Assembly: GCF_036785885.1 (NCBI RefSeq)
Contig: NC_092329.1
Location: 8,060,001-8,124,000 of the forward strand
Reading direction: 5' to 3'
Length of the DNA stretch: 64,000 nucleotides
DNA from: Coffea arabica
Lineage: Eukaryota > Streptophyta > Magnoliopsida > Gentianales > Rubiaceae
The stretch's first letter is position 1; the number at the start of each line of letters is the position of its first letter. Below the pieces are notes generated by a model that was not told the DNA's origin, searched no databases, and worked only from the letters and a program-made list of their open reading frames with translations. The position numbers and the translations under genes are program-made. Of the stretch, positions 10,794 to 23,036 are shown in pieces.

Positions 10794-10850
10794 TTTTACA
10801 CGTGTCATGTATTTAACGGTGATAGTGTATACACTGATAATATATACAAG
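10794..10850. repeat. Fragment of the 681-787 repeat family
   Basis: Shares GATAGTGTATACACTGATAA and nearby ACACGTGTCATGTATTTAAC-like sequence with the repeat at 681-787. Only part of the element is visible. Confidence 0.5.
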
Positions 10851-11432
10851 ATTAATCCCCAACTAAAAAGTTTATTTAAATTTGATAATGGCATGAAATT
10901 CCCCGCTTCTTAAATCCCAATCATTCTCTACTTAGAAAAAATTGATAAATAAAAATTTCAGGATGATTTTGTATCCTTTTAACGGTGGGCAAGAAAGAAA
11001 ACATTAAGTGTTAATATATAAAAGTACTAATTACGTTTGTTGGACAAAAAAGAAAGAAAACATTAAGTTAATTGAATTTTGGTCCTGGGACAGAATTGGT
11101 ATGTTTTCAAAATGTGAGCGATTATTTAGCATCATTTGGAAGATGGGGACAAAAAAAAGTATTTTGAGAAAAAGTGAGGGACGAATTTGGTCATTTGTCC
11201 TTCCCAGCTCAATTTCATCGAGTATCTTCGTTCCCGTGGAAACAGGTGGAGAGAGAGAGAAAATCCACTGTGTCCTGCGTGGCATCAAATCCACGCGTCT
11301 CCTCCACAAGTCTCTACGGAAATTCACTATTTTTTGTGCAGTTTAAGTTCGTTTTGTAATTGAATTTAAGAGTTTCTTTGCCATCTGGTTAGGTTAATAG
11401 TTCCGGCGACAGACGGCCGAAGTCCAAAAAAT

Positions 11433-14400
11433 ATGCTGCGTGACGGCATGACCCAAACTCCTAGTCGGTAAGCCCAAGTACAGAATTGCAATTCCGTTTG
11501 TGTAATTTGTGGAGTAATTTGAATGATTAGTATTTCAGCTTATCCGAGTTTTTAATTTCAGTATTAAAGTAGAAACTGTTAATTCTGTAATTTTGGTTTA
11601 TTGGACTTGCTTCTTTGTTGTTTTGAGTAATTGACCTTGCTAACTTTGACTTATTGAGGAAGATTCAGCTACAATGCTCTGGGATGTTTTTAGCTGGCAG
11701 TGGAAGTGCATATTTAATTCAGGAGTTTGTATTGAGTTTTTACTTAGAAATATGGAGAAAAGAAAAAGACTGAATATAATTTTGTAGCATTCTTTTTTTT
11801 AACAAGTAGTTTGGAAAATGGTGAGGAAGCAACTTCGATGTAGTACAGTGCAGTTGTTTTTAGTTATTGTGGGAACGGGAAGTTACTGCTGCAAATAAAA
11901 GTACTGCTGTAAAGAAAGAAGGGAAAATTTATAGTGATAAACACTAGCGAACTTTCATGGTCTAAATCATAATAATGAGCAATAATTTGGTGAATAGATT
12001 TTGCCTACGAGAGTTGTGAAAAGGAACAATGAAAATAAAAAAGAAAATCTTCTTGGCTTATTTTTATGTTTCTTTTTTAAGTTTTTCCTATCATGAAACA
12101 GGTTTGAGTTGTTGAGTATGGTGAGAAAGCATTCCAAGTTTCTAGCAAAACCTTCAGCAGATGAAGATGATGCCTCGGATGTGGAAATGGATACCCATTT
12201 CTGGCATGATGTATTGAATATGTATTTTGTAAGCGGTAAGGAGTCTAGGGGCCGTCAGGAGGATGATATGCTGTTCTTTGTTAGAAAGGTGGTGTTTTGT
12301 TTTTCATATGATGCTTGGTTTATTTTCTTGGTCCCAAAGGTTGAGTTACATGTCCCCTGTGGTGAAATCTGATATTGCATGTTCTGCTAAAAGGGTTCGG
12401 ATGGAAATGGTTCAAGTGAGAGCGGGGAAGACAATTCTCCTTTCTTCGTACGCAGGTGGGCACCTAAGGTAAATGCTGGATAATTTTGTAATTTATGTTC
12501 CTTTATGTGGGTTGAAGCAAATTTTCAAGTCCTTTTAACATGAAACTCTGTACTTCAGTAATTCATGAATGTTGAAACATGCCAACTCTCTATAGACTAG
12601 TTTTGAACATCAAAGTTAACATCTTTATTAGTAAGCAAAGACTATATTTTGACTCTTATTGACCCTTCTTCTTGTTTTCTGTCTGCAGTTGGATGAATTA
12701 GTTGGTGATAGTTTATTAACAGTGGACTGGCGGCGCTCATTTTACTTGAATTTAATTGCTCATAGCTCCTTTACTGTTACAGTTGCTATTTGCAGGTGAT
12801 GTCCTTTATTCAGTGCAACTTTAATTATTAATTTGTTTCTTTAAAGATGCTCTTCTGACATGTAAGCTTGAGCTTTTTATTCTTCATTTTAGCAGAAAGA
12901 TAATAGGCATCAAAAAAGGAGAGAGAAAAGATGGTATACATGTAATTTGATAGTATAGTTAAAAAAATATGTTTCATTCACCACATTGGGTATAGACATC
13001 TTCTACTGATCATTAGACATTGTTGTTATTTTGTGTGTGTGGTTATTTGGTTCTTCCATCTTTGCTATGCCATACATGTGTAATATGAGGGCTATATGGT
13101 AGTTTGGTTTGGTATGTGTGCAAAAGGTTTGTTCTGCTGTTTTTAGTAGCATTTTCTTGATGGTGTCGTGTTTCCAGTCATCAGGTGCTTCGGAATTATC
13201 AGAGTGTCCAAGGCAGACCTCTGGCTCCAATATACAAGGTATTTGTGCTAAACACTGTGTATTCTTAGACAATAAAATTTCTGCTTAGAACTGCATGAAC
13301 TATGTTTTCAATGTTTATGATTGATATTCTCTTTGAGTCTAGCTTCTGTCGCTTAAAAGCATTAAGTGCGACCCCAAAAGACTGCTCTAACCTGAATGAA
13401 CCGTTAGGACCATTTTCTTTATGGTAACTAAGAAAAATTACATATGCATCTTTTCCACTTCAGATGGTGGATGCATATTTTCCTCATTCTCATTTCATCC
13501 TTCAAGATATATTGGTCAGATTTGAATGCACCAGTTTCTTTGGCCTGTTGATAGGTTGTGAAGACTGTCTATGCATCTCCAAGTCGTATCAATTTCCATT
13601 TGGACTCTAGAAAGGCAGGTTTTTGCTAGAACTGTCCTATTCTTATGCTTGAGTTTCATACAAGTTTCTATATACATTCTTATAATTGTCCATTCAGGAA
13701 GTAGAAACAACCGCTGCCTATCCAGATATATGTTTCGCTGTTGACGACTTTGATTCCACATTTGATGCAGTGGTAAATATCTTTGTGGTTGTCGATTAAT
13801 TAGATTTTGTTGTTCTACCTTGAAGGTTGTGCTGCTTTAAAGCATTGGGTTGTTTGTTTTGTCATTTAAAAACACCAGTGGCCAGTTTGATTTGTAGAAC
13901 ATTACTCTGCTCTATGCATTTTGTATTTAGGTAAAGTACCAATAAACTAGTTATCTTTGCAGTCTGACTACCTGAAAAAACGAAAAAGCCATTTATGAAT
14001 TTGTTCATTTTAATCATCCAGTCCTGCAAATTTCCCCTTTCTGCTGTCTTTACCTAACTCTACCACTTTAGGTTTCTTGGGATGGATAGGTTGGGGTAAT
14101 TTTGTTAGCTTCATACCTATTCTCTAAAGAGCTGTTGGACTGTAACATTGATCATCTTATCAGAAACATTTTGTTTGGCTCATCAATGACTTTGAGGGCA
14201 CACCAAGAAAATTGACAATAAAGATTTTGGTTAATAGGGCCCTTTTTTTTTTTTTTTTAAATTGAATCTCTATTGACTTAAAATTTTTGGGCATACCTTT
14301 CTTCTTATTCTCTGTCAACATCTTTCATGTTCTGTAAACCTTCTATCATAGTTCATGATTTTGCATTGATTATGACTGCCCTGCTTAAGTCTCTGTGTAT

Positions 14401-17400
14401 TCATGTTGATACATTTAAAATTGCAGTTTACCAAGTGAAAAGACTAAGCTCACTCTAGTATTTCTACAAGTCACTATCTTCTTGTTCTTTTGTAGGTGTT
14501 GACAGATGTAGATCATTGTTATTGTGTAATCCTTAATGCAAATGATGGGGCAGCATTTCCATATGAAAATTTACGGCAAGATAACAGTTCTAGAGACAAT
14601 TTTTCTTTGAAGAGTGGCACAACAGCAGTGAAGACAAAGAGTTCTAAGGTCTGGAATGAACTGATCATTTGTTGGAATATAAATTTCTGCTCTCTATGTT
14701 GCTAACTGGTAATTTAAGGATCGTGTTGGACTTCTTGGTTCTCGGTTGGTAGATACACTAGCTGTTGTGGCATGATCTCTTCTGTCTGCCAGAAGTTTTT
14801 AATTGAATTTACATGCCATGCCATTGATGGCAAAGTGAAGCTAAGATTAGAGAGGAGTCACAATAGCACCTGTATCTTTCTTAATTAAATATATGTAAGA
14901 ACTGAAGGCATTTTGGGTTACAGTGGAGAATAGAGAGGGCCAGACAAGTTACTTGTATTTTATGAAAGAACAGAGAGTAGGTTAGTTAGTTAGATTCTCT
15001 TATCTTTTTTCTTTTTGGTAGCGAAGGGTTTTTCATCTTTGAAAAGTGGATATTACTGGAAAGATTTTAGAAGGGAAGGAAAGGAATTCAATTAGAATAC
15101 AAAAAGGGTATTTTATCATAAGAATCCTTTTTATTTTTCTCAAATTTAAAACTGGCAACTCTCAATCGCATCTATAGTTTTGAAATATGTTTGAGGAGAT
15201 TATTATTAGTGTATGGGTATGTCTCTGTTTCATTCCTCTCTCCAGAAAAATGAATAGCATGGGGCAAATTCAAATATTATTTGCAAATTTTTATGGCATT
15301 GACAGTCCATACTCCAATGAGCATGATAAGAGATGTTTTAAGAGAAGTTTATGCACAATAATGTTTAAACATGCACCAGAAATTATCAATTCTAGGTTTT
15401 TAGCCTAGATGTTTCTGATTGATTTTAAACACTCAGTCAGTTTTCAAATGTCAAGCTCAGGTACTTGACATTTTTTCTGGAACATAGTTACATTAGTTTT
15501 GAATGACTGGACATGGATGGTGATTTGAAGTTGCTGCTTTTGTGTGCAGACTACTCTTTTCTCAGGCTTTGTTAGCTATCAGATGGTCCGAGATGCCTAC
15601 GATGGTAAGCTGAGTTCTGTGTTGTAATGTTCCATCAATAGTAAGTTACGCCATTGTTTTTGCTCATTCTCTGTACTTTAAACCTAATTTTTGAGTTCAA
15701 GCTGACTGTTATTGATTTGCAATATGTACTACCTAGAGGATAATCTTGGCATTTAGTGATAACCATAAACAGTAGCTATATTTGCTGTAAGACTAAAAGT
15801 AGTGTGATGACCACGAGATTTTGGTGCTGGAATCAAATCATTTGAGGTGCTAACAGGTACAGCTCACTGAATGTGGCTTTTTCAGATGCACTCATATTTT
15901 TGGGGGAGCTTTCCATTTTATTTGAATGGCCATAGTTTGACTTGGCATGAATAATCAGTCAAGACTTGAATATCAGTGTAGTTCAAAAATGAAATTGCAG
16001 ATCTGTTAGGCCCTTGTTCTGTCCAATGGACATTCAAGTTTTATTCTAAATTGAGGCTTTTCTTTACATGGCGATTATTCTCCTCAAAGTTTGTCCACTG
16101 TTAATCTTGGCTTCTAATGATCACCTTGAACAATTGTTAAATTTGCTGTAAGACTAAGAGTTTGTGTTATAACCATGAGCTTTTGGTGTTGGGAACCAAA
16201 CCATTTGAGGTGCTAACAGTTACAGCGTAATGAATATGGGTCCTTCGAATGAACTTATATTTTTGGCGGACCCTCATTTTTTTGTGGATTGCCATAGTTT
16301 GAATTGGCATGAATAATTGATCAAGACTTGAAAAGCAGTATAGTTCAAAAAGAAAATTACAAATGTGTTAGACCTCTATTTGAGTTCATTTATATGGAAG
16401 TGGAGATGTATATTTCTTTTTTATCATCCTGTTCTGTCAAATGAACATTCAAGGTTTAATTTTTACATGGCATTTTTCTCCATAAAGTTTGTCTGGTGTC
16501 TGGTTGGTAATTCAAGTTGATCTAGTTTTGTTGCTCTATTTCTCCTGAGTTTACAGCTGGGAGGACTGGATTTGGGAGCCTTCTGTCACTTGCTCATTCT
16601 CCAGGCAAAGCAGATAGACTTTACATGAAAGGACCTGGAGGACGTGGCGAAGTTGAGGTGGCTGTTTCTGGTGTTGTAGGTAGAAAACTCACTGATGCTT
16701 ATACAATTGTGGAAACAATAGTTCTTTTTGAAAATTTTGTTTCCATGTTGCAGAAGCATATATGTGCTGATAATTTTGGGACCTTTGTTTCAAATTTTAT
16801 TAATAGTTGGATGCATTGGTGTCAATTACATCTTTGTAATTAATTATACTCAACTGTAGGGAAACATTTAAAATACTAGCATGTTTTTTTACCAATTTTC
16901 AACTTTTGTCTCCTTTTTGAGTGGGCTACCAAAGTTGCACTATTGCTCATCTGTTCTTTACAAGCTCCTTTCTAGTACATTTTCTTTCTAGAACTGTTCA
17001 AATTTCTGTTACTTCACTATTTGATAAGTGCATTGTATTCTCAGGTGCTGCTTGCATTTAGAACCTCGATGTCTCTTTCTTTCTGGTTGATCAACTCAGT
17101 TAAGTTTTGGTATCTAAGGACGGAATTTGATGTGCTACTTCTCTTTCTTGCAGACCAAGGCAAGGAAGAATGGGATCATCATTCTAGTAAAGGATTAAGC
17201 ATTGGCAAAATTGTAAGGAGGGCAGCATCTGTTGCTTCTGTCGCAGCAAAGCATGCTTATGCTGCTGCTTCTTCCACCCGCAGTTCTTATGAGGAGATGC
17301 TTCCCCTGAGGTGCTGCTTGATGTCCATATCACTGCCATGGGAACATATTGCTCATGATCTTTTATTCAAGGTAATAATAGCTTTGGCCTTTTAGTTACT

Positions 17401-17561
17401 CTAGCAATTGTGGGTGAAGCATCTTTCTCTCCGGACTTTTTAGTCCTTGGACTAGTTTCACATCATATTAGCTGTTTCTTCAATATAAGGTTCCATATCA
17501 AAATGTTTCTGACTTGTCCTCCATGTTCTTAATTTAGGGAAGTCCTCCAGTGAACTTGTAG
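11433..17561 (+). CDS. KIAA0930-like protein (DUF2045)
   Basis: Plant homologue of animal KIAA0930, a conserved eukaryotic protein of unknown function (DUF2045). Exons: 11433-11467, 12102-12288, 12394-12468, 12689-12795, 13178-13238, 13555-13614, 13698-13772, 14496-14648, 15550-15604, 16557-16679, 17154-17371, 17538-17561; the total is 390 aa and every junction keeps frame. Family blocks in order: FWHDVLNMYF at 45-54, EDDMLFFVRK at 65-74, VYASPS in exon 6, YPDICFAVDDFDS at 183-195, LFSGFVSY at 254-261, MKGPGGRG at 293-300, and the C-terminal LMSISLPWEH. Length is close to the human protein (about 404 aa). No signal peptide or membrane span is seen. The start at 11433 gives MLRDGMTQTPSRFELL; Met6 is an alternative. 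Intron 6 uses a GC donor. Intron 9 carries a tandem duplication. The ORFs running into introns at 12109-12372 and 17021-17395 are partial views of this gene. Confidence 0.9.
13615..13697 (+). other. GC-AG intron of the DUF2045 gene
   Basis: The donor is AAAG|GCAGGT and the acceptor is TTCAG|GAAG. Only this junction keeps frame, giving SRK|EVETT. The alternative GT four bases downstream breaks it. AG|GC with strong exon pairing is the usual context for GC-AG introns. Confidence 0.8.
15737..16500 (+). repeat. Diverged tandem duplication inside intron 9
   Basis: Two units of roughly 370-400 bp lie head to tail, about 15737-16105 and 16106-16500. Shared blocks include TTTGCTGTAAGACTAA, CATTTGAGGTGCTAACAG, GGCATGAATAAT, TCAAGACTTGAA and CATTCAAG. 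They keep the same order with many substitutions. The duplication is limited to the intron and adds no exon. Confidence 0.8.
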
Positions 17562-18355
17562 GAGTACATGATGTCTGGTGATAAGTGGGATTTTGTTTCA
17601 GCATGTTTAAAGAAATTTTTCTAAAAGATGAATGCTGGAAGAAGGAGGTGATTTTGAAGCGAGCTTAAAGAAGACAAACAGCACTCAAAACTTAGTGGAT
17701 AAACCCATATTCCCCGCTCTTTCATGGGAGACCTGTCCCCTGGAAACAACACACCCAAACTCGGCTGTATGATTGCTGGCATAGAAAATTCACAAGTTTT
17801 GTGTATGGGAACGGGTCATGATGTACATTCTTGCTATTTAGAATCAACAGGTCATTCGTTATTGGTTCACATGCTCTTTAGCTTGGAAATATTTGTCTCT
17901 TGTATCATTAGATGAATCTATTTCATATATATAATTGTTTTACCTAGGTTCTTCTTAGATTTATTGATCAGACGGGCAGTTGAGCCTCAGGAGTTTCTCT
18001 TTTTCTGGTTCTCTTGCTTTCCAGGTTCCTTTTCGTTGGCCAGCTTAATTCTGGGTTTAGAGCCATTACTATATTCGGATCCATCTTTTTTCTGTCCGTT
18101 AAGGTTCTTTGGTGCTAGTTTTTCGGGGTTTGCAGAAGGTTTCCTTCTAGATAAATTTAGAGTTTATTGTTTCAATGAAGGTATTGACATCCAAAGGTGC
18201 TAAACGATGATTAAAGCCTTTTTCATGCGTTCCATGTCTCAGGTTGCACTAAACTATTCAGAAACATGAGCAGGAGATTTGTATGCCCCATCATACTTTC
18301 ACATTGTTCTCGGCTCAGCTTTCCGGTGGGGTGGGCTATCCAGTATTGCATGTTA

Positions 18356-19112
18356 ATAAAGGTGGCAAAAATTTGCAAGACCCAATGGGCTCCCGTACCC
18401 AAATTTAATTTGGGCGGGATGGATATGTAAAATATGAGACTGGATTTAACTGGAAATAAATTCAATAATTTTCATTTAAAATACAACTTTCATTGGGACA
18501 AATTTGGGACTTCATGGATCTTTCTTTCTTCCAAAACTTAGGAACATTGATTTTCCTAAAAGTCAAAAACCACCCAACAATTTTGAGGCATTTGATTAAC
18601 AAAGTTTGATACGTCCAGATTGAATTTCAGAAAGCAAGTTTACTTTCAAATCTCATGAAATTTAGTTATGGAAAACCGAATTTAGAAAGAAAAAGATCAA
18701 TTGACATGGGTTTTACTGCATGGTTTTTTTCACAATGCAAAGAATCAGAACCGATCAACTTCATCTTGACATAGACTGTACAAATACGTAGAAGATGGTC
18801 TACCGGAGAAACATGAGCAGTGCTTAGTCATAGGAAGTAGAAATTTGGGTAGATACAAAATTGAATCATCAAACATTTCAGGAGAATCCATGACTTTGAT
18901 GTTGGAAAATTTTACAAAGTTAAACAAGCTAACTAAATGATGTTAAAAGCAAGTAATATTGAGACACTTGATTAGTCAAATAAGAGTTAAAAAAATAAAA
19001 TGTGATTTATTTGGTATTTGGGCGGTATTAAAATGGGTAGTCTCGCCCATATTGATCTCATGACTAAGTATTATGGAACTGTTTGGGTATAGCCCATATT
19101 TTGCAATCCCAA
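18356..19112. mobile_element. Possible degenerate MITE
   Basis: The left part carries AAAGGTGGCAAAAATTTGC then ACCCAATGGGCTCCCGTACC; the right part carries GGGTATAGCCCATATTTTGC then AATCCCAATTA. This vaguely repeats the inverted GC-rich end plan of the hAT-type MITEs. The ends are uncertain and no target duplication was found. Confidence 0.3.
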
Positions 19113-19723
19113 TTAAGTCCTATGTTCAATGGAGAAGATTTGGATAGAAGAGAAGCAAAAGAGAGAATGAAAACCTTTTCTTTTCTTTGGGAACTCTTGA
19201 CTGATGGTGAAATCAAAATGTCTCAACTGATAAAATCAAACTTCAACAAGATTTAATGTTCACTGACTTTTCAAAAAGCATAAAACTGAAATCTAGAAGT
19301 ACACATCGACAGCTACTTAACTTGATGGATCTCTTATAGCTCAATCAACAGTCAAACCAAAATTAAGATTTTAGAAGAATATAACGCTGTTTATTTAATT
19401 ACCCTTGTTGCAATTGCCTATGATAAGTACAAATTTCTACAATAACAGTTTAAGTAACAGTGTAACAACACTGAACTAATAGAAAAAAAAAACCATGCAT
19501 TTCTTCTCGATTCTCCCACGTAAGTTGAGAAGATCTTACCACGTTTTTTATTCTTTTTTCTTTCTTTTATGTTTCGTACTCCAGTTTGCTTTGCTCCCTC
19601 CTGGACTCGCAAACTAGTCCTAAAGGCAGAAAAGAAGATTCAAGATCGATCCGGACACAGGACAGGCCATGAGAAAGTGGAGAGAAAAGCAGTAAACGAA
19701 GTCTCTAGCCAAACTTATACTGT

Positions 19724-19770
19724 TCTCTTTTCTTTCTGATATGGTATCTCTTTTCTTTCTGATATGGTAT
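19724..19770 (+). repeat. Two-copy 23-bp tandem repeat
   Basis: The unit TCTCTTTTCTTTCTGATATG plus three bases occurs twice back to back, starting at 19724 and 19747. Confidence 0.75.
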
Positions 19771-21189
19771 CTTTCAAGAACTACCGAATACATAATTTGT
19801 GTAATCTTAGATCCAACCTTATATATGTATATGTACATACATAGCAGTAATCCATATACATTTGCATCCAGTCTTTCAATGTTACATCAGACCCTTGAAT
19901 TCTTTGATCCATCTCAGTGTTTCTATCAGCGGCTGTCTTAAATTCTTATTCATATTCCTTCTGCCCTTGAATTCAGGAACAGTGTATATGCATGTAACCC
20001 ACTTCCCACACCGCCCATTACCATTCCAAGTTCCCCATGTCTTCTTTACTTTGCGCAAAAGATTTTCCTTCTTAAGGGAAGTCGGGGAAAGTTGAAAGCT
20101 ATATGGAATGGGGAAGTTTCTAAAAGTTATGAACAACATCTGAACATGCAGCCTACTAGCAAGTAGAAATCCACGAAGAAACCAACATTTGGAACGCGGG
20201 ATGCCAATGCTTTTTTTTTTTTTTATAACTTTACTTTATCTGGAACAAGTACAAAGCAAACCTGAAAATAAATAGGCTGCATGTTCCTCTCCACTTTTAT
20301 TGGCTTGATGGTAACAGGACAAGAAACATTTAACTGCCAATCAAGAATACTATAGGTAATACTACCAACTAAAAACAGACCGGGAATATTCTTCATTTAG
20401 TGCTAATGCAATCTAACGAACCAAGACAAGATCTACTTTTGCATTTTTCTGACTCTGTTAATTAATTAATTAATTAATTTGTCTAAACACATTTGTTTGA
20501 TTTCACTTACATTTATTCTCTAGCCTTGTAACAAAAAAATGGAAGAGTTTTTACGTAAGATTTAGTCAGACCGGAAGTTTTTATCATGTACGTGGGTACA
20601 AGATCAAGCTGCAGGATGCATATGTTTTCACTAACTCACCACGGACAATCTCCAATTCTTTGGGCATGGGACCTCCACTTATTTGAGACCCTAAATCTTT
20701 GGGAATGTCATTCTTGCTTGTAGAAACTAGACAAACTGACTATATAGTTACTGATTAAAGGGAAAATGGAATTTGGAACTCTTTGTTCATTCCTTTTTTA
20801 TTACTCATACAAAAGAAAAGCTTCTTACTCCCCAACTAAAAAAAAAAAAAAGGCTATATGGTCACTAACGATTAGTCTAGTTTGTGACATCCACAATCAC
20901 TTTCACTATTTTTTTTTTTTTTTATGGTTCTTCTTTTGAACTGGACATCCTTTGGCCATTAAAGGACAAAAGCACAAAGAACCACATTCCACATGGCTCT
21001 CTTAGGATTGAAAACAGTGACAACTTTTTATCATCTAAAATTCGTAATTCACATGACTACGGCAGGGGCTGTCTTTCAATCTTCTGTTATATCCGGCATA
21101 TGATTTATTGTTTCTTGTTTTCTGGTTTGATTCTTCGAGATTAAGTTAATCTTCTTTTAGTACGTACCAACTTGAAAAAAAGCACACGA

Positions 21190-21196
21190 TGACGTC
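21190..21196 (+). promoter_or_regulatory. ACGT-core (C-box/CRE-like) site upstream of the bZIP
   Basis: TGACGTC lies about 215 bp upstream of the presumed TATA box. It holds the palindrome GACGTC, a classical plant bZIP target. It may allow auto- or cross-regulation by bZIP proteins. This is a motif match only. Confidence 0.4.
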
Positions 21197-21405
21197 CCCA
21201 GCAACCCTCACCATCAAATGCCATCTGATCATACACAAATGTTCCAATGTCTTACACACACAACACACACTTACTACTAAAATTCCATTTTTTTTTCCTC
21301 CCTTTCTGAAGCAATACACTACTCAAAATTCTTTTGGACGCAAGCCCTCCTCCCTTTTTTGAAAGTTGAATCCTGAGTTGGTCCCACATGCCATTTCCCA
21401 TTCCC

Positions 21406-21415
21406 AATAAATACC
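21406..21415 (+). promoter_or_regulatory. Candidate TATA box of the bZIP gene
   Basis: AATAAATACC lies about 110 bp before the start codon, leaving a pyrimidine-rich leader of about 80 bases. No ATG precedes the main start in that leader, so there is no sucrose-control uORF of the kind found in group S1 bZIP genes. Confidence 0.45.
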
Positions 21416-21520
21416 TGTCCCCTACGCCTTACTTCTTCCCTTTTCCCCTCTTTTCCTCCCTCCGGTTCATTTTTTTGTAGCTACGCTAGATTTGGTGATT
21501 TTGATTTTGATTTTGCAAAA

Positions 21521-22003
21521 ATGATGTCCTGCGAAGAGCCGGTTCATTTCCATTTCCCCCCGGTTCTTGAAGATCCTTTCGCTGGTAGTGACCTTCATGA
21601 CCTCGTGTCTCTAATTCAATCAGGATTCCCAACTCATGCCAACTCCGGTTCGGAAACAACCCGAAATGGATTGCCTTCCAATTCAACCTCCGGTTCCGAA
21701 ACAAACAGGTCAGTTTACTCGGTAGAAGAAAGGAAGCGCAGGCGAATGATCTCCAACCGGGATTCAGCTAGGCGGTCCAGGTTGAGAAAGAAGAAGCAAT
21801 TGGAAGAACTCACGAACCAAATGAACCAGCTCAAACTCGAGAATACAGAATTAAAGAACCAGTTGTGCTTGGTTTCACACCAATATCGCGCGGTTCAAAT
21901 GGACTCAACCCGACTAATGGCCGAGTCAATCGACCTCCGACAGAAACTGGCCAATTTAAACCAAATCTTGGTTAACATGCAGCTCCCATCATCTTTGCAC
22001 TAA
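21521..22003 (+). CDS. Group S bZIP transcription factor, 160 aa
   Basis: Sequence-specific DNA-binding factor that should act in the nucleus as a dimer on ACGT-core elements. The basic region spans about 69-93 and keeps the N-x7-R signature (Asn79, Arg87) with the core NRDSARRSR. The zipper follows: hydrophobic heptad positions at Leu97, Leu104, Leu111, Val118, Val125, Leu132, Leu139 and Leu146, a long zipper as usual in group S. The N-terminal 65 residues are acidic, then Ser/Thr/Gly-rich with an internal near-repeat (SGSETTR and SGSETNR). The gene is intronless and short, again as in group S. One departure is Asp81 where most plant bZIPs have Glu (NRESARRS). The first ATG is followed at once by a second; either could start. 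The lack of an upstream ORF argues against subgroup S1. The exact orthologue is not clear. Confidence 0.93.
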   Translation: MMSCEEPVHFHFPPVLEDPFAGSDLHDLVSLIQSGFPTHANSGSETTRNGLPSNSTSGSETNRSVYSVEERKRRRMISNRDSARRSRLRKKKQLEELTNQMNQLKLENTELKNQLCLVSHQYRAVQMDSTRLMAESIDLRQKLANLNQILVNMQLPSSLH

Positions 22004-22219
22004 CGTTCAGAAAACCGAAATTGAGGCAAATATCCTACTAGTTAATCACCAAACTGCCCAAGCTCTATATTTCTTGGCCATGCCATGCATACGTACGTCG
22101 TGTTGGGCTTTTATGTCTTTTCACCTACCATACGCTGTTGCACCACCCAAGATCTAGTCAGGGTTTGCTTTTCTGAAGGTTGATTCATCAAAACCTATTT
22201 GTCTTCTTATAGCTCCACG

Positions 22220-22270
<51 letters not shown>
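22220..22270 (+). repeat. Compound microsatellite (CA)n(TA)n(TATG)n
   Basis: Three adjoining simple-repeat tracts in about 50 bp, lying 220 bp after the bZIP stop codon and possibly within its 3' UTR. Confidence 0.9.
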
Positions 22271-22271
<1 letters not shown>

Positions 22272-23036
22272 GGCAGCTGAGAATTAGGGTCAAAAGGCTT
22301 GGTTTGTGTTGGAGCTTTAGAACTGAATCACCTCTAGCTAGACTTAACAATAAGCGGTTTTGTAAAGTAATGCATGGTTCCAGCTCTATCATATGATTAT
22401 AATTAAATCGTCAATGTATATATATATTAGTCAATCGACGGTGATTAACATCATCCGCGTTTCTTGCTAAATCTACTAGTGAAAGCTATCCTTTTGGATC
22501 TAAAGATGCGGGTGGTAAATAATATATGTTTTTGTTACTGCAAAATAAAAATGCCGCTTTGTTGCTTACCCCACAAAAGAGAAACAAACAATAATTGTTG
22601 CTTTGTTTGGATTGGACCCTCGCCGCAAGCTTAATTTACATTTTACCCTATTGTATCCTGCGCAAAAGGATGTACACGATTGAAAACGAGGGAAAAAGAC
22701 GAACGTGAATCTAATAAGTTTATACTCAAATTATGAATCCAAGTGATGGCATAAATTTTGATTGTTAATTACTAAAGCGGGTCTGCCCTAAGTGTCGGCA
22801 GTTTCAATATACCAACCTCTATCGTTTAGATTTTTGTATAGTTGTACGGTTGTTGTATGCTTATATCATTTCGTTGTACACGAAAATTATATTTGCGAAC
22901 ACTAATTTCAATATATAAATGCAATTATACGTATAAGTGTACATTAAATTTTAAAAGAAATACAACATCACAATCCCTGAAAATCTTATATTTTCAAAAT
23001 ATATACGGAAGCTTCCCTGTAGTTATGTGAGCAACT

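Larger units (their letters stand above)
5149..11432. other. Transposon-rich intergenic region
   Basis: No host gene is supportable. It holds a G-rich tract (5568-5587), a 1.4-kb MITE carrying a nested hAT-type MITE, copy B of the dispersed repeat, two tRNA-derived SINEs, a poly-A run of unknown origin (8846-8861), a 5'-truncated LINE and a further MITE (9660-10324). The last few hundred bases are the promoter and 5' leader of the DUF2045 gene. Confidence 0.65.
17562..21405. other. Intergenic region between DUF2045 and bZIP genes
   Basis: The left part will hold the 3' UTR of the DUF2045 gene and the right part the bZIP promoter. No gene is supportable between them. There is a weak MITE candidate (18356-19112), a short tandem repeat (19724-19770), a T run at 20212-20224 and a short (ATTA)n run near 20458-20480. 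The open frames at 17724, 17964, 19862 and 19882 show no family motif. Confidence 0.55.

Noticed and set aside
20458-20480. (ATTA)n run as a regulatory site
   Set aside because: It is a simple microsatellite with no other support.
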